Below are positions 33,904 through 42,037 of a stretch of DNA of 64,000 nt, one piece after another. The stretch's first letter is position 1; the number at the start of each line of letters is the position of its first letter. The notes below the pieces were generated by a model. The model searched no databases, had not been told where the DNA came from, and saw only the letters and a program-made list of their open reading frames with translations. Position numbers and translations under genes: made by a program. Source of the stretch: Deltaproteobacteria bacterium HGW-Deltaproteobacteria-15 (GTDB taxonomy: Bacteria; Desulfobacterota; DSM-4660; Desulfatiglandales; HGW-15); NCBI GenBank assembly GCA_002840535.1, contig PHBH01000008.1, positions 1-64,000 of the forward strand, given 5' to 3'.

Positions 33904-36900
33904 TCAATTCTTTCTCCCGAACAGCAGTTTCCCGAACCTGCCGCCGATCTCTATGGGATCGCCTTTGTATCCCAGCGATCTGAAGTCGATGAAATTGCTC
34001 TTTCCTGCCAGTTCCTGCACGTCGCTCCCCAATTGGGACATTTGGCTGAAGTCGATCCCTCTGCGGGAAAGGGCTGCGAAATCCACGCCTGGTGTTTCCT
34101 GGTGACATTGACCGCAGTAAGGGGCCTTTGTCAGGGCTGTGTGGCACTGAGCGCAGGACAGGGCTTTCTCCTTGGGCATCACTTCGTGGGTGAGCCCCCG
34201 GTACATCACGGTTTCCACGAACTCATGTCGGCCGCTGTACTGCAATCCCGCCTGGCGCATACCTTGCTCCGAAGCCTTGTTCCAGTCCCCGTGTTTCCAG
34301 AATCCCTCCCACAGCTGAGGGGCGATCAGGGTTCTGTAAACCGCATCGCTGATTTGTTTTGCCCGGCTGATCTTGAACGGGTAGATCCGGCCGGCCGGGT
34401 CATCCAGGCTTCCCATCGGCCTGGCCAACTCGGTAGGGCCTTTCTCATTGACGCGGTCTCCCAGCAGGTACCGCTTGACCGTGCCGTTGTACCATGCATA
34501 GGTCGGCTTCGCGGCCTGCGCCCACTCGAGGCTTCCCTCCCGCTTGTTGAAGGTGGTCCTGCCATACTTGTCCTTGCCTTCGGGCAGGTCCTTGCCTGCC
34601 GTGGACCAGTCCCAGGACACCCTGGTCGGTTTGTCCTTGGCAAAGAGAGGGATGTGGCAGGTCTGGCAGGCCACGTGCTTGGTATGGCGATTGAGGTGGA
34701 AATCCACCATATCGGCGCCTATGTGCGGCTTGTCGGTATGGCAATACTCGCAGGAGAGATCGCCCTCGGAGGTCGCCACCGACACGCTGCGGCCGGCGAT
34801 CATGTGGTTGCGGGTCTTGTGGCAGTCCTGGCAATTGAAGTTCAGCCCCTTCTCGCCCACCCCCATGTGGACGTCGTGATCGCGGCCGGGCGTTTCCATC
34901 GCCTTGCTTAAATCCCCATCTTTCCCTCTGTTCCCGCCATCCCTCTGGAAATGACAGTTGCCGCAGGTGGCTCGGCTGGGGCGGCCGACCTGTTGGGCCA
35001 CCTTGAGAAGGTCCACCTTATCCGCCGGAAAACCCGCCCCTGAGACTGCTTTCTTGTAGGTCTTGGTGGTGTCGTGGCAGACCAGGCAGTCGATTTTGCC
35101 GGGATCCTTGAAGTCAAAATTCGCATCCTTCCACCCGTATCCGATGTGGCAGCTGGTGCATTCCGGCCAGTTCCCGTTCAGGTTGATGCAGAAATTGTTG
35201 ACGGTGCTGTGGTGCTTTCCGAGGTCATTGCGCTTCTCGTGGCCCACGGTATAGGGAGAGGGTCCCTGCCAGTTCCAGTGGGCGGTCTTGAGAACGGCCT
35301 GGCCTTCATTGGCATGGCAGGTCAGGCAATTCCTGGTAACCGCCGGTCCGTCCACCGGTCCTTCCAGTTTCACCAGCTGTGAGTGGTCCACCACCTTCCG
35401 GGCGTGGCAGGCCAGGCAGTCGGTGGGCGCCCGGGTATCCAGGGTGCGCGCCACCGGACCCCTCACCATTGCGCTGTTGACCACCGGGCCGCGAGCGTAA
35501 GGCACCTGTTCGGACTCCTGGTGGCAGTCCATGCAGAGCTGGTGATACGCGCCCTTCAGTCCCGGCGTCTGGAGCTGTTTGGAGTTGAATGGCTGGGCGT
35601 GGCAGGCGGTACAGCTGACGGGCGCCGCCTTCTTCTCCCGCAGGCCGGCCATATTTACGGGCTCGCCGTAGGTATCGCCCTTTTCGCGGGGCATGCGGTG
35701 ATGGCAGATGGAGCAGTCGCCGATCACGTTGGCGTGCTTGGAATGCATGAACTTCACCGGTTCGTAGAGGTCGCTCCACTCCCTGATGATGGGCGAATCC
35801 AGAATCTTCAGCTTGGGCGCATCGGCGATGGAGGGGATCGCTTCCTGGCCTGATTGAAGGACCGTCCCGGTTGGGGGCAATGGTTCGGACGGTTCCGCAG
35901 GAGATGAAAGCAGCAGTCCACCGCCCACGGCGATCACCACCAGGGCCGTTCGCGACATCTTTTTGGGCTCCGCCCCGAGAACCGGGAAGATGAAGACGAA
36001 CACGCGGTAGAAGAACATGAGCCCCGCAATCATCCCTGCTGTGATGAATATTTCGCCCATTGCCGGGAAGTACCGCTGAAGGAGATAGGGGGGAGTGTAG
36101 CTCACCACAAAGACATTGATGCGGTTCAGCAGGATACCCAGGATAAAGAGCGTGGAGGTAAAAAACAGCCACCCGGCCGATTCCCGCACGCGACGAAAAA
36201 GCAGCAGGACAAACGGCAGGCAGACTCCGAAAAAGAACTCGACAACGAAGGCGTTGGTCTGAAACGTCCCATTGAACAGGTGCACATAGGTTCCGCGAAC
36301 CATCATGTCGCCCGCTTTCACTGCCAGGTAGAGCCCAATGAGCGCCGGCATATACTTTGCCAATGGCGTCAGCACTTCCATCTCCGGCCTGCGGCCGAAC
36401 GATTTTGCGACGATGATCGACTCGAATGTCACCATGGGGTAACCGGCTGCGAAGGCGGACAGCAGGAAGAGCAGCGGCAGGATCGGGGTGTACCAGAGGG
36501 GGTGGATCTTGGAGGGGGCGATGAGCATCAGGGAGCCCAGGCTCGACTGGTGCAGACACGAGAGCACAATCCCCAGGATGATGAAAAGAAACATGATCTT
36601 GCCCAGCGTCCGGTCGGCGACATCCAGGATCGTTTCAACGATACGGTTCAGACCGGCAAGGGGACCGGGAAGCCGCACCCGGCCCTTGAACCGCTCCGCC
36701 ACGATCGGAATGAACTCGATGTAGAGCACGGTCAGGTAAATCATCACACACATGGCCACTTCGAAAAGGACCGAGTTGCCGTTCCGGTTGAACATCGGAC
36801 TGGTCATGTTCCAGTAGCGGCCGACATCCACAAGCAGGCCCAGTACCACGAACGTGTACCCCAGCATGGCCGTCAGGAGGGCGGGACGGATCACGGCATG

Positions 36901-37152
36901 GAACTGGTCGCGGTTGAACACATAGGCGATGGCGCCCGTGGTGAACCCGCCTGCAGCGAGAGCCACTCCGGACGCGACATCGATGCCGATCCAGATGCCC
37001 CAGGGGATTTGATTGCTCAGGTTGGAAACCTTGCCGATGCCGAAGACAAATCTTGCCGCGGCAAAGGCGAACCCTATGCCCATGAGGGCGAGCAGCACCA
37101 TCACCCCGGGAGTCAGGAACTTTTCTTCAACCGGCGCGTGATGATTGTTCAT
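33904..37152 (-). CDS. NrfD-type membrane subunit fused to a 13-heme cytochrome c (octaheme tetrathionate reductase-like C-terminus)
   Basis: A 1082-residue fusion. Residues 1-415 are an NrfD/PsrC quinone-interacting membrane protein with eight to ten helices. After one more hydrophobic segment (SRTALVVIAVGGGLLLSS), the periplasmic part has thirteen CxxCH motifs. The first five (CSICH, CTACH, CMDCH, CLACH, CLTCH) form a separate block. The last eight (CTSCH, CLVCH, CGNCH, CQDCH, CEYCH, CQTCH, CAQCH, CGQCH) follow octaheme tetrathionate reductase, including the family stretch VNNFC...CTSCHIGYGWKD. So quinol oxidation and a multiheme catalytic or wire domain are in one chain. Its start overlaps the upstream FeS gene. 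Confidence 0.88.
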   Translation of the reverse strand: MNNHHAPVEEKFLTPGVMVLLALMGIGFAFAAARFVFGIGKVSNLSNQIPWGIWIGIDVASGVALAAGGFTTGAIAYVFNRDQFHAVIRPALLTAMLGYTFVVLGLLVDVGRYWNMTSPMFNRNGNSVLFEVAMCVMIYLTVLYIEFIPIVAERFKGRVRLPGPLAGLNRIVETILDVADRTLGKIMFLFIILGIVLSCLHQSSLGSLMLIAPSKIHPLWYTPILPLLFLLSAFAAGYPMVTFESIIVAKSFGRRPEMEVLTPLAKYMPALIGLYLAVKAGDMMVRGTYVHLFNGTFQTNAFVVEFFFGVCLPFVLLLFRRVRESAGWLFFTSTLFILGILLNRINVFVVSYTPPYLLQRYFPAMGEIFITAGMIAGLMFFYRVFVFIFPVLGAEPKKMSRTALVVIAVGGGLLLSSPAEPSEPLPPTGTVLQSGQEAIPSIADAPKLKILDSPIIREWSDLYEPVKFMHSKHANVIGDCSICHHRMPREKGDTYGEPVNMAGLREKKAAPVSCTACHAQPFNSKQLQTPGLKGAYHQLCMDCHQESEQVPYARGPVVNSAMVRGPVARTLDTRAPTDCLACHARKVVDHSQLVKLEGPVDGPAVTRNCLTCHANEGQAVLKTAHWNWQGPSPYTVGHEKRNDLGKHHSTVNNFCINLNGNWPECTSCHIGYGWKDANFDFKDPGKIDCLVCHDTTKTYKKAVSGAGFPADKVDLLKVAQQVGRPSRATCGNCHFQRDGGNRGKDGDLSKAMETPGRDHDVHMGVGEKGLNFNCQDCHKTRNHMIAGRSVSVATSEGDLSCEYCHTDKPHIGADMVDFHLNRHTKHVACQTCHIPLFAKDKPTRVSWDWSTAGKDLPEGKDKYGRTTFNKREGSLEWAQAAKPTYAWYNGTVKRYLLGDRVNEKGPTELARPMGSLDDPAGRIYPFKISRAKQISDAVYRTLIAPQLWEGFWKHGDWNKASEQGMRQAGLQYSGRHEFVETVMYRGLTHEVMPKEKALSCAQCHTALTKAPYCGQCHQETPGVDFAALSRRGIDFSQMSQLGSDVQELAGKSNFIDFRSLGYKGDPIEIGGRFGKLLFGRKN

Positions 37153-38093
37153 TCCTCAGCTCCTTTGGAGTCGGTATCGTTGCGGGTTTCCGATTTGCGC
37201 AAGGCCCTTTTCAAGTACCCCGTACCCCACATGATGCCTCCAAGTACCGCGTAAAGAGCAACGGGCGCGGCGAAGTACTGGAACATTCCGTGCTGGATTG
37301 CCTCAGTCAGCCGAGGCGGAGCCTTGGTCCCCAGCTCAGGAAAGCCGATGGTTTTGAAAGGCTCCGAGGCCAAGTACATCCAGGAGGTGCCCCCGACCTC
37401 GTGCTCACCGTAGATATGGTTCACATACCTGCCGGGATTGCTTTTCATCTTCCAATTCGCGAGCCGCAGCAGATCGGCTTTCCTGCCGAACGTGACCGCC
37501 TCCCGCGGGCAGACCCGGGCGCAGGCCGGCGGGCCCCCTTTTTCGATGTCCTCGAAGCAGAAGGTGCATTTGCGCACCTGCGGGGTCAGGGCGTTGTGAT
37601 ACTCATAGGCGGGCACCTGGAATGGGCACGCGATCATGCAGTAGCGGCAGCCTATACACTTGGCGGCATCATAGACCACCGCACCGTTTTCCTGCCTTGT
37701 CAGGGCGCCGACGATGCAGGCGGAGACACAGGAGGGGTCGTTGCAGTGCATACATTGGAACTTGACAAAGGAGGGCCGTGTCCGCCAGGTCAGGGCGCCG
37801 ATGTGCTTGGGGTAATACTTGTTGACCACCGTGTAAGTGGTTTCGTCCATACGCCGCTCGTTTTCCAGCACCGTCATTTCATCGAAGGACTCCCGCGGCT
37901 TCGGAAGCTGGTTTCGTTCGTTGCAGGCCTGCTCGCATTTTCGGCAGCCAACGCACAGGGTCGTATCCACCAGGCATCCGATGGTGTTTTGGAGATCTGT
38001 GGCGGATGCGGCATGCCCGGATGGGGTCCTGATCGCCGCCGCTGCGCCGGCAGCGGTCACCACCTTGAAAAACCCTCGTCGCGTCAGGTTCAT
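37149..38093 (-). CDS. Tat-exported 4Fe-4S protein (HmcB/DsrO/NrfC type)
   Basis: A 314-residue periplasmic electron-transfer protein with a Tat signal (LTRRGFFKVVTAAGAAAAI) and four Cys groups (CVGCRKCEQAC, CMHCNDPSCVSAC, CIGCRYCMIAC, CTFCFEDI...CARVC). A C-terminal hydrophobic segment (YFAAPVALYAVLGGIMWGTGYL) anchors it to the membrane. The stop overlaps the NrfD start as ATGA. The pair would move electrons from quinol to the periplasm. Confidence 0.9.
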   Translation of the reverse strand: MNLTRRGFFKVVTAAGAAAAIRTPSGHAASATDLQNTIGCLVDTTLCVGCRKCEQACNERNQLPKPRESFDEMTVLENERRMDETTYTVVNKYYPKHIGALTWRTRPSFVKFQCMHCNDPSCVSACIVGALTRQENGAVVYDAAKCIGCRYCMIACPFQVPAYEYHNALTPQVRKCTFCFEDIEKGGPPACARVCPREAVTFGRKADLLRLANWKMKSNPGRYVNHIYGEHEVGGTSWMYLASEPFKTIGFPELGTKAPPRLTEAIQHGMFQYFAAPVALYAVLGGIMWGTGYLKRALRKSETRNDTDSKGAEE

Positions 38094-38115
38094 GCCGAAC
38101 TCCTTGTCGATGTCT

Positions 38116-38385
38116 TCATTGATCCTTGCCTTCCCCCTCGCTCACTGGGCCCGGATGTCCGATATTGCGGATGCAGATGCGGAAGCAGTCGTCGGCCCGA
38201 TCCATCAGGGTGACCAGATAGCCTGAATTGCGGACGATCATGTTCACGCTCTCGACAATTCGGGGGTCCCGGATCCATACTTCCAGTGTGGCGCCGGTGG
38301 GCCGAGCGCAGAGAACTTCGTTGAACTGAAGCAAGCAGAGCGGCCAGTCCACATCCCTTAGATCCACTTTTTCATCTGTTCCCAT
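38116..38385 (-). CDS. TusA-like sulfur carrier protein
   Basis: An 89-residue protein with the TusA fold pattern: DLRDVDWPLCLLQFNEVL, a loop, then LEVWIRDPRIVESVNMIVRNSGYLV and a closing strand CFRICIRNI. The family CPxP motif is replaced by WPLC, so the active Cys is displaced by a few residues. TusA-like proteins shuttle persulfide sulfur in the cytoplasm. It is the first gene of the sulfur operon, directly below the sigma-54 promoter. Confidence 0.75.
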   Translation of the reverse strand: MGTDEKVDLRDVDWPLCLLQFNEVLCARPTGATLEVWIRDPRIVESVNMIVRNSGYLVTLMDRADDCFRICIRNIGHPGPVSEGEGKDQ

Positions 38386-38436
38386 GGTTCCGCTTATTGA
38401 CCGCTCATCCAGAATGATTCAGACGACTGACCACAG

Positions 38437-38452
38437 AGCAATGCGCGTGCCA
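38437..38452 (-). promoter_or_regulatory. Sigma-54 (-24/-12) promoter of the sulfur operon
   Basis: On the minus strand the sequence is TGGCACG-CGCA-TTGCT, a perfect match to the RpoN consensus, 52 bp upstream of the TusA-like start codon. A sigma-54 activator gene lies directly on the other side. Confidence 0.88.
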
Positions 38453-38538
38453 GCGTTTTGGCTGAGCCTGAATGGTTGAATATCAATGGGTTACATTGGC
38501 GGGAGATTCATCTTCGTTTTTTATGGCGCCAGGAGGGT

Positions 38539-38566
38539 GTTTCATGTTACTGAAACATGTGTAACA
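38539..38566. promoter_or_regulatory. Interleaved inverted repeats, candidate enhancer site for the sigma-54 activator
   Basis: GTTTCA-TGTTAC-TGAAAC and TGTTAC-(10 bp)-GTAACA overlap each other about 90-115 bp upstream of the sigma-54 promoter, the usual place for an activator-binding site. Confidence 0.6.
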
Positions 38567-38603
38567 AAGATACAGCACTGTAACGGTCGGGAGGCAACTT
38601 GAA

Positions 38604-39977
38604 ATGGAACTTCATCCGCACTGGTTCCGGATCATCAACACCATGAACGAGGGACTGATGATCGTAGGGACGGACGGCAAGATCATCATGGTGAACGAGG
38701 CATTCGAGACGCTCACCGGTTTTTCCGAATCCGAGGTCCTCGGGCAACCCTGCACCATTCTGCACTGCGACGTTTGTGGCAGAATTCTGGGCAAAGGGAA
38801 GGCCTGGTGCACCCTGTTTGAAAATCCCCCCGATCCCATGAAACGCTGCCGCTGCACCATTCTCCGGAAGGACGGCACCGGCCTTCCAGCGATAAAGAAC
38901 GCTTCGGTGCTGAGGGATGAGGCCGGAAAGCTCATCGGCGCCGTGGAGACCATCACGGACCTTACAGAAATGGACCGCCTGGACCAGGAAGTGGTGCAAC
39001 TCAGTCGCCAGCTGGAAGACTCCGGTTTTCACGGTATCATCGGGAAGTCGCCGATAATGCAGAAGGTGTTCGATCTTCTTCTGCGGGCGGCGGCGAGCGA
39101 AGCGCCCATGATCATCTATGGGGAAAGCGGCACCGGCAAGGAGTTGGTGGCCCGCGCCGTGCATGAGCTGGGGAGAAGGAAGACCAAGAGCTTCGTGCAG
39201 CTGAACTGCGCGGCGCTGAACGAATCCCTGCTGGAGAGCGAGCTCTTCGGACACATGAAGGGCTCCTTTACAGGAGCCTACCAGCACAAGATCGGCCGTT
39301 TCGAAGCGGCTAACGGGGGGGATCTTTTCCTGGACGAGATAGGAGATGTTCCCCTCTCCGTGCAGGTAAAACTGCTTCGTGTCCTGGAGAGCAAGCAGTT
39401 CGAGCGGGTGGGCGACCACCGTCCCATCAACGTCGACGTGCGGTTTATCACAGCCACCAACAGGGATCTCTCTGAGTTGATCGACCAGAAGAAATTCCGC
39501 GACGACCTCTTCTTCCGAATCAACGTGATCCCCATCCACCTGCCGCCGCTGCGGCAGCGCCGGGAGGATATACCTCTTCTTGTCGACGCATTCATCCGCC
39601 AGTTGAGAACGCGCACTTCGAAAAACATCACCGGGCTCAACAATAGCGTCCTGATCCATTTCATGGAGTATCCCTGGCCTGGAAACGTGCGCGAGTTGAA
39701 AAGCACACTGGAATATGCCTTTGTTGTTGCGGAAGAAGGCCTTATCGCGGAGGAGCATCTTCCTCCGCAGGTGTTGCGGGTGAAAGGGGATGTCCAGGAA
39801 AGCCGCCCGGCTGCGGCAGGGGCAACACGTGACCAGAAGATGGAATTGATAAACGCGCTCCACCGAAGCGGAGGCAACCAGACCGAGGCTGCGCAGATTC
39901 TCGGAGTCAAGCGCATCACGGTATGGCGCTGGATGAAGAAATACGGACTGGCTTCAAAACCCCGGTATGGGGACTGA
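38604..39977 (+). CDS. Sigma-54-dependent transcriptional activator with Cys-rich PAS domain
   Basis: A 457-residue NtrC-family regulator. Residues 5-115 are a PAS domain carrying six Cys (50, 55, 58, 69, 82, 84), of a kind likely to hold a metal/FeS cofactor or react with sulfur species. Residues 140-370 are the AAA+ domain: Walker A GESGTGKE, the sigma-54 contact loop as GSFTGA rather than GAFTGA, Walker B GGDLFLDEIG. The C-terminal Fis-type HTH is at 415-457 (NQTEAAQILGVKRITVWRWMKKYGL). It reads away from the sulfur operon and almost certainly switches on its sigma-54 promoter. Confidence 0.92.
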   Translation: MELHPHWFRIINTMNEGLMIVGTDGKIIMVNEAFETLTGFSESEVLGQPCTILHCDVCGRILGKGKAWCTLFENPPDPMKRCRCTILRKDGTGLPAIKNASVLRDEAGKLIGAVETITDLTEMDRLDQEVVQLSRQLEDSGFHGIIGKSPIMQKVFDLLLRAAASEAPMIIYGESGTGKELVARAVHELGRRKTKSFVQLNCAALNESLLESELFGHMKGSFTGAYQHKIGRFEAANGGDLFLDEIGDVPLSVQVKLLRVLESKQFERVGDHRPINVDVRFITATNRDLSELIDQKKFRDDLFFRINVIPIHLPPLRQRREDIPLLVDAFIRQLRTRTSKNITGLNNSVLIHFMEYPWPGNVRELKSTLEYAFVVAEEGLIAEEHLPPQVLRVKGDVQESRPAAAGATRDQKMELINALHRSGGNQTEAAQILGVKRITVWRWMKKYGLASKPRYGD

Positions 39978-40065
39978 AGGGATTCTATTGCTTGGGTCGG
40001 GCAGGATCGTCCACGTTCCGCCTTTCTTATCACCTCTCCTCGTTAGTTTTCACTTTCTGTCGTGT

Positions 40066-40719
40066 CTATTTGGTTGGAAGGGACTTTTTCATGGCGTCGA
40101 TTTCCATGAGCACCATGACCGTTCTCTCATCCTCGGCCGGCGCCGCCTTCAGGAATTCCTCCCATGCCTGAATGGCGCCGTGAAGATCGTTCTTGTCGTA
40201 TTTCAAGACGATTCCCATGTTGAACCGGCTGTTGAGGTGTGCAGGATCGTCCTTGGCCGCTCGGCGGAAGCTCTCAAGGGCTTTGTCGAACTGTTTCAAT
40301 TCCCGATACATGATCCCCATATCGGTCCTGACATCAGGGTTTTTGGGGTCGATCGTCAAAGCCCTGGAATAGGCATCGATGGCCTCCTGGTGCCGGTGAT
40401 TGTCAAAATAAATGTTTCCCAGTCCAATGAGGGCATTGAGGTCGTTCGGATTTTTTTGCAGCCTCGATTGCAATAGCTGGGCTTGGCTCTCAGTGTCTTT
40501 TGCAGCCGGATTTTCCCTGGTCGCCAGGTGATTCATCACCCAGACTCCCAAGGCGAATCCGAAGAGAATGGAGAAGAATGAGATGAAAATCACACTGGTC
40601 GTCTTCACCGTTTTCTGAGGCGCCCGGGACACATTTTGAACCGGGTTTTGTGGTCGGCGGGCATCTTTTTTGGCCAAGAGAGAGGACCTCCTTGAATTCT
40701 TAGTCATACAATGGTTCAT
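40066..40719 (-). CDS. Membrane-anchored TPR protein
   Basis: A 217-residue protein with a basic N-terminal region, one membrane helix (VIFISFFSILFGFALGVWVM, residues 43-62) and at least three tetratricopeptide repeats (NDLNALIGLGNIYFDNHRHQEAIDAYSRALTIDPK and the next two). It resembles CcmH/NrfG-type assembly scaffolds. It is the last gene of the arsenic/thiol-redox cluster and follows the double-UGA gene by 24 bp. Confidence 0.8.
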   Translation of the reverse strand: MNHCMTKNSRRSSLLAKKDARRPQNPVQNVSRAPQKTVKTTSVIFISFFSILFGFALGVWVMNHLATRENPAAKDTESQAQLLQSRLQKNPNDLNALIGLGNIYFDNHRHQEAIDAYSRALTIDPKNPDVRTDMGIMYRELKQFDKALESFRRAAKDDPAHLNSRFNMGIVLKYDKNDLHGAIQAWEEFLKAAPAEDERTVMVLMEIDAMKKSLPTK

Positions 40720-40743
40720 GATAGAGCTTCATTCCTCAATCCG

Positions 40744-41109
40744 CTACCGGCCGCTGTCGGAGTGATCTTTAATGTACTTTCTGTATTCCTTCAGCAGGAC
40801 ATAAGCGTACTCTCTGCGGGCACGGTCCGAGGAGGGGATATAGTTCCCTTTTGCCTCCAGCCTCTTGATGATCTCTTCCGCGACCTCATCGGTCGGCTTT
40901 CTGCCCTCAGAGTAAAGCTCAGCCATGATCTCGTCAAGACCAACAACTCCGACCTGTATATCATCAGAAAAGGTAAGTATGTGCCGGCGAACTGGCGGCG
41001 GGGGGTAGGCTCACCCGTCTTTTCACCCCTTCTCGTCATCATGTGAAAGAACTTGTGGACCGCACATGTCCTTCGGATTCTTCGGCACATCCTCTTTATG
41101 CTGTGACAT
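40744..41109 (-). CDS. Unrecognised protein with two in-frame UGA codons (candidate diselenocysteine protein)
   Basis: ATG 41109 has a very strong Shine-Dalgarno (AGAGGAGG). The frame reads MSQHKEDVPKNPKDMCGPQV, reaches TGA at 41025-41023 (residue 29), then Lys-Asp-Gly and a second TGA at 41013-41011 (residue 33). It then runs open for 88 residues through DDIQVGVVGLDEIM, GNYIPSSDRARREYAYVLLKEYRKY to a normal stop. The downstream part is homologous to the N-terminal domain of the thioredoxin fusion at 47.8-48.3 kb but has no start of its own ahead of that domain. The G-U-K-D-G-U motif could bind metalloid or form a diselenide. A hairpin with a GTT loop follows. Function unknown. Confidence 0.6.
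40983..40999 (-). promoter_or_regulatory. Candidate bSECIS hairpin for the double-UGA gene
   Basis: GCCG and CGGC pair around CCAGTTCGC. The stem starts 24 nt after the first UGA and 12 nt after the second, so one element might serve both. Confidence 0.4.
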
Positions 41110-41179
41110 ATTGAACCTCCTCTAGCCCAGTCATTGCCCTTGTGCTCCGTTTCCAAAGATCGATGACAATGAATCGGTC

Positions 41180-41887
41180 TTATGTGGGTCTCCGCTTTTC
41201 TGATGGATACCCCATGATCCAGATCTTGATTTCAGGCTTTTCCGGGTAACCGGTCTTGAGCTTGAGGAAACCGTTAAATCCTTCAGACCGGCCGGGGATG
41301 GTCTGGAGGACGACCTTGAACCGCTTTCCTTTTTCCATCTCCTCGATGCGGTAGGTCAGACGCTCGCCGAGCGTGAACTGACCGGGAACCAGGGCAAGAG
41401 GCTTTGAAATTTCCGTCTTAATCACCACCTCGCGCGTGGCGATCTCCTCTGGAAGAGAGTCGAATCTCACATGCGTTGGACTGACGGTCAGCAAAGGCTT
41501 CACGAATGCCTTTAAGGTAAGACTGATCTCTTTAAAGTTCGGATCGTTCGTAAAGACGCCGGCACCCCATTGCTTGGCACCGCTGTAGCCTACTGTTCGT
41601 ACCGTCAGGGTGACTTTGCCCTCTCCGCCCGGAGGGACGGCCGGATCAAACACGGCCGCAGAGCATCCTCACCCGGCCTTGACTCGAAGTATCCTCAGTT
41701 CCTCATTTCCTTTGTTGAAAATGGTGAATGTATGGCTGATGACGTCTCCTTCCATCACTTCCTTGAAATCATAGGTATGCTCTTTCAAAGAGACCTTCGG
41801 CTTCCGGATTTCCTGAGCACCTGCTGAAATCGATGCCAAAAAGACCATGCAGAAGAGAATTCCGCATATCTTCACACGTTGTTTCAT
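41180..41887 (-). CDS. Secreted DUF1573 protein with in-frame UGA (probable selenocysteine in UGC motif)
   Basis: Read through TGA at 41671-41669 this gives a 235-residue periplasmic protein. A signal peptide (...FLASISAGAQ) is followed by an Ig-like DUF1573 domain (TYDFKEVMEGDVISHTFTIFNKGNEELRILRVKAG) and then U73-G-C-S-A-A-VFDPAVPPGGEGKV. In DUF1573 proteins this place holds a conserved CGC motif (SCGCT), so UGA replaces the first Cys. A second half continues to residue 235. A perfect 6-bp hairpin starts 11 nt after the UGA. It lies between ACR3 and the double-UGA gene. I am not aware of a described DUF1573 selenoprotein. Confidence 0.75.
41638..41658 (-). promoter_or_regulatory. Candidate bSECIS hairpin for the DUF1573 gene
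   Basis: CGGCCG-TGTTTGATC-CGGCCG, a perfect 6-bp stem whose loop starts with TGT, beginning 11 nt after the UGA. Confidence 0.55.
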
Positions 41888-42037
41888 GGTTCCACCCACT
41901 TCCTCGCATTCCTTTAAGAACTCAGCCACTAAGTCACTAAGCCACAAAGATTGTAAGATTGTTGAAAAAGAAAGTCGCATCAGACCTCATATCCATTCTT
42001 TGTGCCTTTGTGTCTTGGTGTCGGAACGGTTGTTTCT

